DNA from: JBGPEQ01 sp035518775
Lineage (GTDB): Bacteria; Pseudomonadota; Alphaproteobacteria; Dongiales; Dongiaceae
Direction of reading: 5' to 3'
Assembly: GCA_035518775.1 (NCBI GenBank)
Contig: DATIXH010000088.1
Location: 1 to 9,029, forward strand
Length of the DNA: 9,029 nucleotides
The first letter of the stretch is position 1. The number at the start of each line of letters is the position of its first letter. Shown in pieces: positions 6,137 through 9,029 of the stretch. Both the position numbers and the translations under genes were made by a program. The notes under the pieces were generated by a model that saw only the letters and a list, made by a program, of their open reading frames with translations, did not search any database and was not told the DNA's origin.

Positions 6137-9001
6137 TCAATGCTTGGTGAGATCCAAGGCCTCGTCGACAAGGAAAGCCTGCTCCTTGTTGTGGCGGCGC
6201 AGCAGGCCGGTGGCCGGCGAGGCTGCGGCGGGACGGCCGACATAGAGCAGGCGTCTCTGCTTGTGCTTGATGTCGGCGAGCACCGATTCGATCTCGGGGC
6301 GCACGAAGGTCCAGCTGCCCATGTTGCGCGGCTCCTCCTGGCACCAGACGACCTCGGCCTGGGGTCGCGCGCTCAGCTCGGTCGTCAGCGCTTTGGTGGG
6401 GAACGGATAGAGCTGCTCGAGGCGCAGGAAGCAGATGTCCTTGATACCGCGCTTCTCCCGCTCCTCGAACAGGTCGTAGTAGACCTTGCCGGAGCAGAGC
6501 ACGACCCGCTTGACCTCGCGGTCGTCGGCGATCGGCACGTCGTCGTGCAGCACGCGATGGAACGTGGTGCCCGGCCCCATATCCGTGAGCTTCGCGACGC
6601 ACAGCTTATGCCGCAGCAGCGACTTCGGGGTCATGACGATGAGTGGCTTGCGGAAATTCCGGTGCAGCTGCCGGCGCAGCGCGTGGAAGTAGTTCCAGGG
6701 CGTCGTGCAGTTGACCACCTGCATGTTGTCGTCGGCGCAGAGCTGCAGATAGCGCTCGAGGCGCGCCGAGGAATGCTCCGGGCCCTGCCCCTCGTAGCCA
6801 TGGGGCAGCAGCATCACCAGCCCGGACATCCGCAGCCACTTGCTCTCGCCCGAGCTGATGAACTGGTCGATGATGACCTGGGCACCGTTGGCGAAATCGC
6901 CGAACTGGGCTTCCCAGATCACGAGGGAGCGCGGGTCGGCTAGGCTGTAGCCGTACTCGAACCCGAGCACCCCCGCCTCCGAGAGCGGGCTGTCGACGAC
7001 TTCCAGATTCGCCTGGCCGGGCCGGATGTTGTTCAGCGGCAGATACTGGGCCTCGGTGTCCTGATCGACCAGCACGGCATGGCGCTGCGAGAAGGTGCCG
7101 CGGCCGGAGTCCTGACCGGACAGCCGCACCGGATGGCCCTCGATCAGCAGCGAGCCGAAGGCCAGGGCCTCCGCCGTCGCCCAGTCGATCCCTTCGCCCG
7201 ACTCGAACATCTGCTGCTTGCTCTGCAGCAACCGCACGATCTTCCGATTGGCGTTGAAATCCTTGGGCACGCCGGCGAGCGCCTTGCCGATCTCCTTCAG
7301 CGTCTGGATGGGAAGCGAGGTCTCGCCGCGGCGATCTTCGCCGGAGGCGGTCTCGAAGCCCGACCAGGCACCCTCGAGCCAGTCGGCCTTGTTCGGCTTG
7401 TAGCCCGGCGCCGCCGCGAACTCGCCCTCGAGCCGGGCCTGAAAGTCGTCGACGACGCGCTTGGCCTCCTCGGCGCTGATGACGCCCTCCTGCACCAGGC
7501 GATCGCTGTAGATGGTCCGCGTCGTCGGATGCTTGGCGATCCTCTTGTACATCAACGGCTGCGTGAAGGCGGGTTCGTCGCTCTCGTTGTGGCCGAAGCG
7601 CCGGTAGCAGAACATGTCGATGACGACGTCCTTCTTGAACTGCTGGCGGAACTCCATGGCGATGCGGGCCACATGCACCACCGATTCGGGATCGTCGCCG
7701 TTCACGTGGAAGATCGGCGCCTGGCAGATGCGGGCGACATCCGAGCAATAGGGGCCGGAGCGCGAATTCACCGGGTTGGTGGTGAAGCCGATCTGGTTGT
7801 TGATGATGAAATGGATCGTGCCGCCGACGCGGTAGCCCCTCAGATCCGACAGATCGAGCGTCTCCGCCACCAGGCCCTGGCCGGCGAAGGCCGCATCGCC
7901 ATGCAGCAGCAGCGCCATGGTCTGGTCGCGGGTCGTGTCCTTCTTCTGCATCTGCTTGGCGCGCACCTTGCCGAGCACGACCGTGTTCACGGCCTCGAGG
8001 TGCGACGGGTTCGCGGTCAGCGAGAGATGGACGGTCTTGCCGTCGAACTCGCGATCGGCCGAGGTGCCCAGATGGTACTTCACGTCGGCCGAGCCCTGGA
8101 CGTCCTCGGGGTTGGCCGGATTGCCCTGGAACTCCGAGAAGATGGCCGCATAGGGCTTGTTCATGAAGTTCGCGAGCACGTTCAGCCGGCCGCGATGGGC
8201 CATGCCGACGACCACCTCGTTCAGGCCGAGCTGGCTGCCGCGCTTCAGGATCTGCTCCAGCGCCGGGATCAGCGACTCCCCGCCGTCGAGGCCGAAGCGC
8301 TTGGTGCCCGTGTATTTGCGGTCGAGGAAGCGCTCGAACAACTCCGCGGCGGTCAGCCGCTCCAGGATCGTGCGCTTTCCCATATCGGTGAAGCGGGTCT
8401 GATTGTGGCTGACCTCGATGCGCTCCTGGATCCAGGCCTTCTGCGCGGGGTCCTGGATATGCATGAACTCGACGCCGATGTTGCCGCAGTAGGTCTCGCG
8501 CACGGCCTGCACGATCTGCCGTAGGGTCGCCGTCTCATGGCCGAGCAGGTAGTCGATGTAGATCGGCCGGTCCATGTCGGCGTCGGTGAAGCCGTAGGTC
8601 TTGGGATCGAGCTCCGGGTGGCGCTCGCGCGGCTTCAACTCGAGCGGGTCGAGGCTGGCCTCGAGATGGCCGCGCACGCGATAGGCCCGGATAAGCATGC
8701 GCGCGCGGATGGAATCCTTGGCCGCCGCCTTCATCGCCTCGACGCTCGCGGGCCCCGGGGCGACCCGGGGCGCGGCCGGGGCTGCCGCGCCGTTGCCGTT
8801 CACGATGACGACCGGCCGCCGCGGCGCCCAGCTGGCGCCGCGCAGGTCCTGAAGCACGGCGCGGCCGTCGTCCTGCAGCTCGGCGAAGAAGCGCTGCCAG
8901 CTCGGGTCGACGGACGCGGGATCCTCGACGTAGCGGGCGTAGAGCTCGGCGATGAAGGGCGCGTTGGGGCCCGACAAGATGGTGGGATCGATCTGTTGCA
9001 T
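6137..9001 (-). CDS. odhA: 2-oxoglutarate dehydrogenase E1 component
   Basis: This thiamine-diphosphate enzyme (also named sucA) decarboxylates 2-oxoglutarate and succinylates the lipoyl group of E2 (EC 1.2.4.2), the rate-setting TCA step. From the ATG at 9001 it has 954 residues, usual for E1o. The N-terminal E1o-specific segment (LSGPNAPFIAELYARYVEDP, 9-28) is the part that docks on the complex. An Ala/Pro-rich linker follows (about 72-85). The ThDP domain contains VGMAHRGRLNVL (265-276), the GDAAFAGQG cofactor motif starting at Gly368, and INNQIGFTT (400-408). YRRFGHNESDEPAFTQP is at 466-482. The pyrimidine-binding domain has LSGQDSGRGTFSQRHAVL (627-644) and HGYEGQGPEHSSARLER (734-750). 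The C-terminal domain includes WCQEEPRNMGSW (886-897). An in-frame GTG at 9016 could add five residues; the only nearby GGAG (9019-9016) overlaps that GTG, which favours the ATG. The operon promoter lies outside the window. Confidence 0.97.
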   Translation of the reverse strand: MQQIDPTILSGPNAPFIAELYARYVEDPASVDPSWQRFFAELQDDGRAVLQDLRGASWAPRRPVVIVNGNGAAAPAAPRVAPGPASVEAMKAAAKDSIRARMLIRAYRVRGHLEASLDPLELKPRERHPELDPKTYGFTDADMDRPIYIDYLLGHETATLRQIVQAVRETYCGNIGVEFMHIQDPAQKAWIQERIEVSHNQTRFTDMGKRTILERLTAAELFERFLDRKYTGTKRFGLDGGESLIPALEQILKRGSQLGLNEVVVGMAHRGRLNVLANFMNKPYAAIFSEFQGNPANPEDVQGSADVKYHLGTSADREFDGKTVHLSLTANPSHLEAVNTVVLGKVRAKQMQKKDTTRDQTMALLLHGDAAFAGQGLVAETLDLSDLRGYRVGGTIHFIINNQIGFTTNPVNSRSGPYCSDVARICQAPIFHVNGDDPESVVHVARIAMEFRQQFKKDVVIDMFCYRRFGHNESDEPAFTQPLMYKRIAKHPTTRTIYSDRLVQEGVISAEEAKRVVDDFQARLEGEFAAAPGYKPNKADWLEGAWSGFETASGEDRRGETSLPIQTLKEIGKALAGVPKDFNANRKIVRLLQSKQQMFESGEGIDWATAEALAFGSLLIEGHPVRLSGQDSGRGTFSQRHAVLVDQDTEAQYLPLNNIRPGQANLEVVDSPLSEAGVLGFEYGYSLADPRSLVIWEAQFGDFANGAQVIIDQFISSGESKWLRMSGLVMLLPHGYEGQGPEHSSARLERYLQLCADDNMQVVNCTTPWNYFHALRRQLHRNFRKPLIVMTPKSLLRHKLCVAKLTDMGPGTTFHRVLHDDVPIADDREVKRVVLCSGKVYYDLFEEREKRGIKDICFLRLEQLYPFPTKALTTELSARPQAEVVWCQEEPRNMGSWTFVRPEIESVLADIKHKQRRLLYVGRPAAASPATGLLRRHNKEQAFLVDEALDLTKH

Positions 9002-9029
9002 GGCTGATCCACTCACTCCGGTGCGGCAG

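Noticed and set aside
4808..6943. A 711-codon open frame on the plus strand opposite odhB and odhA, with similar long ones at 2713-4155 and 7079-8524
   Set aside because: These lie antisense to genes with full catalytic motifs. Their translations are low-complexity strings rich in His, Arg, Asp and Gly with no recognisable domain. Long antisense frames are expected in GC-rich coding DNA with a strong third-position bias.

Overview
The window is GC-rich, densely coded bacterial DNA. Its gene content and protein styles fit an alphaproteobacterium, probably Rhodospirillales-like. This is an inference from the 2-oxoglutarate dehydrogenase gene set, the CigR-type exported protein and the codon usage; no rRNA or other marker gene is present to fix the taxon. 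It looks like chromosomal core sequence with a small variable block in the middle. There are no phage, insertion-sequence, CRISPR, tRNA or rRNA genes.

The left part (1-2577) reads on the plus strand. It begins inside a XerC-type tyrosine recombinase whose N-terminal half lies outside the window. A GNAT acetyltransferase follows 13 nt later. Next come a small secreted CigR/RcnB-like protein with three LPPGL repeats, a stand-alone CheY-like receiver protein with all its key residues and a strong intrinsic terminator, and a second, shortened receiver-like protein that looks like a decayed duplicate of the first. The short gaps here hold two perfect palindromes centred on AACGTT and possible weak EcfG-type promoter elements.

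The convergent gap at 2578-2706 holds two inverted copies of a 23-nt GTAG-headed imperfect palindrome. This resembles the REP/BIME elements mobilised by RAYT transposases, and it separates the plus-strand block from the minus-strand operon.

The right part (2707-9001) is one minus-strand operon for the 2-oxoglutarate dehydrogenase complex, in transcription order odhA/sucA (E1), odhB/sucB (E2), a peptidase-C39-like gene, and lpdA (E3). Together E1, E2 and E3 convert 2-oxoglutarate, CoA and NAD+ to succinyl-CoA, CO2 and NADH in the TCA cycle. The C39-like gene starts at a GTG overlapping the odhB stop codon and keeps a Cys/His/Asp constellation. It is the least expected member of the operon. The operon promoter lies beyond the right edge.

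Most of this window is ordinary. The observations most worth following up are the C39-like gene inside the operon, the degenerate receiver paralogue, and the REP-like inverted pair. I see no convincing wholly new system.
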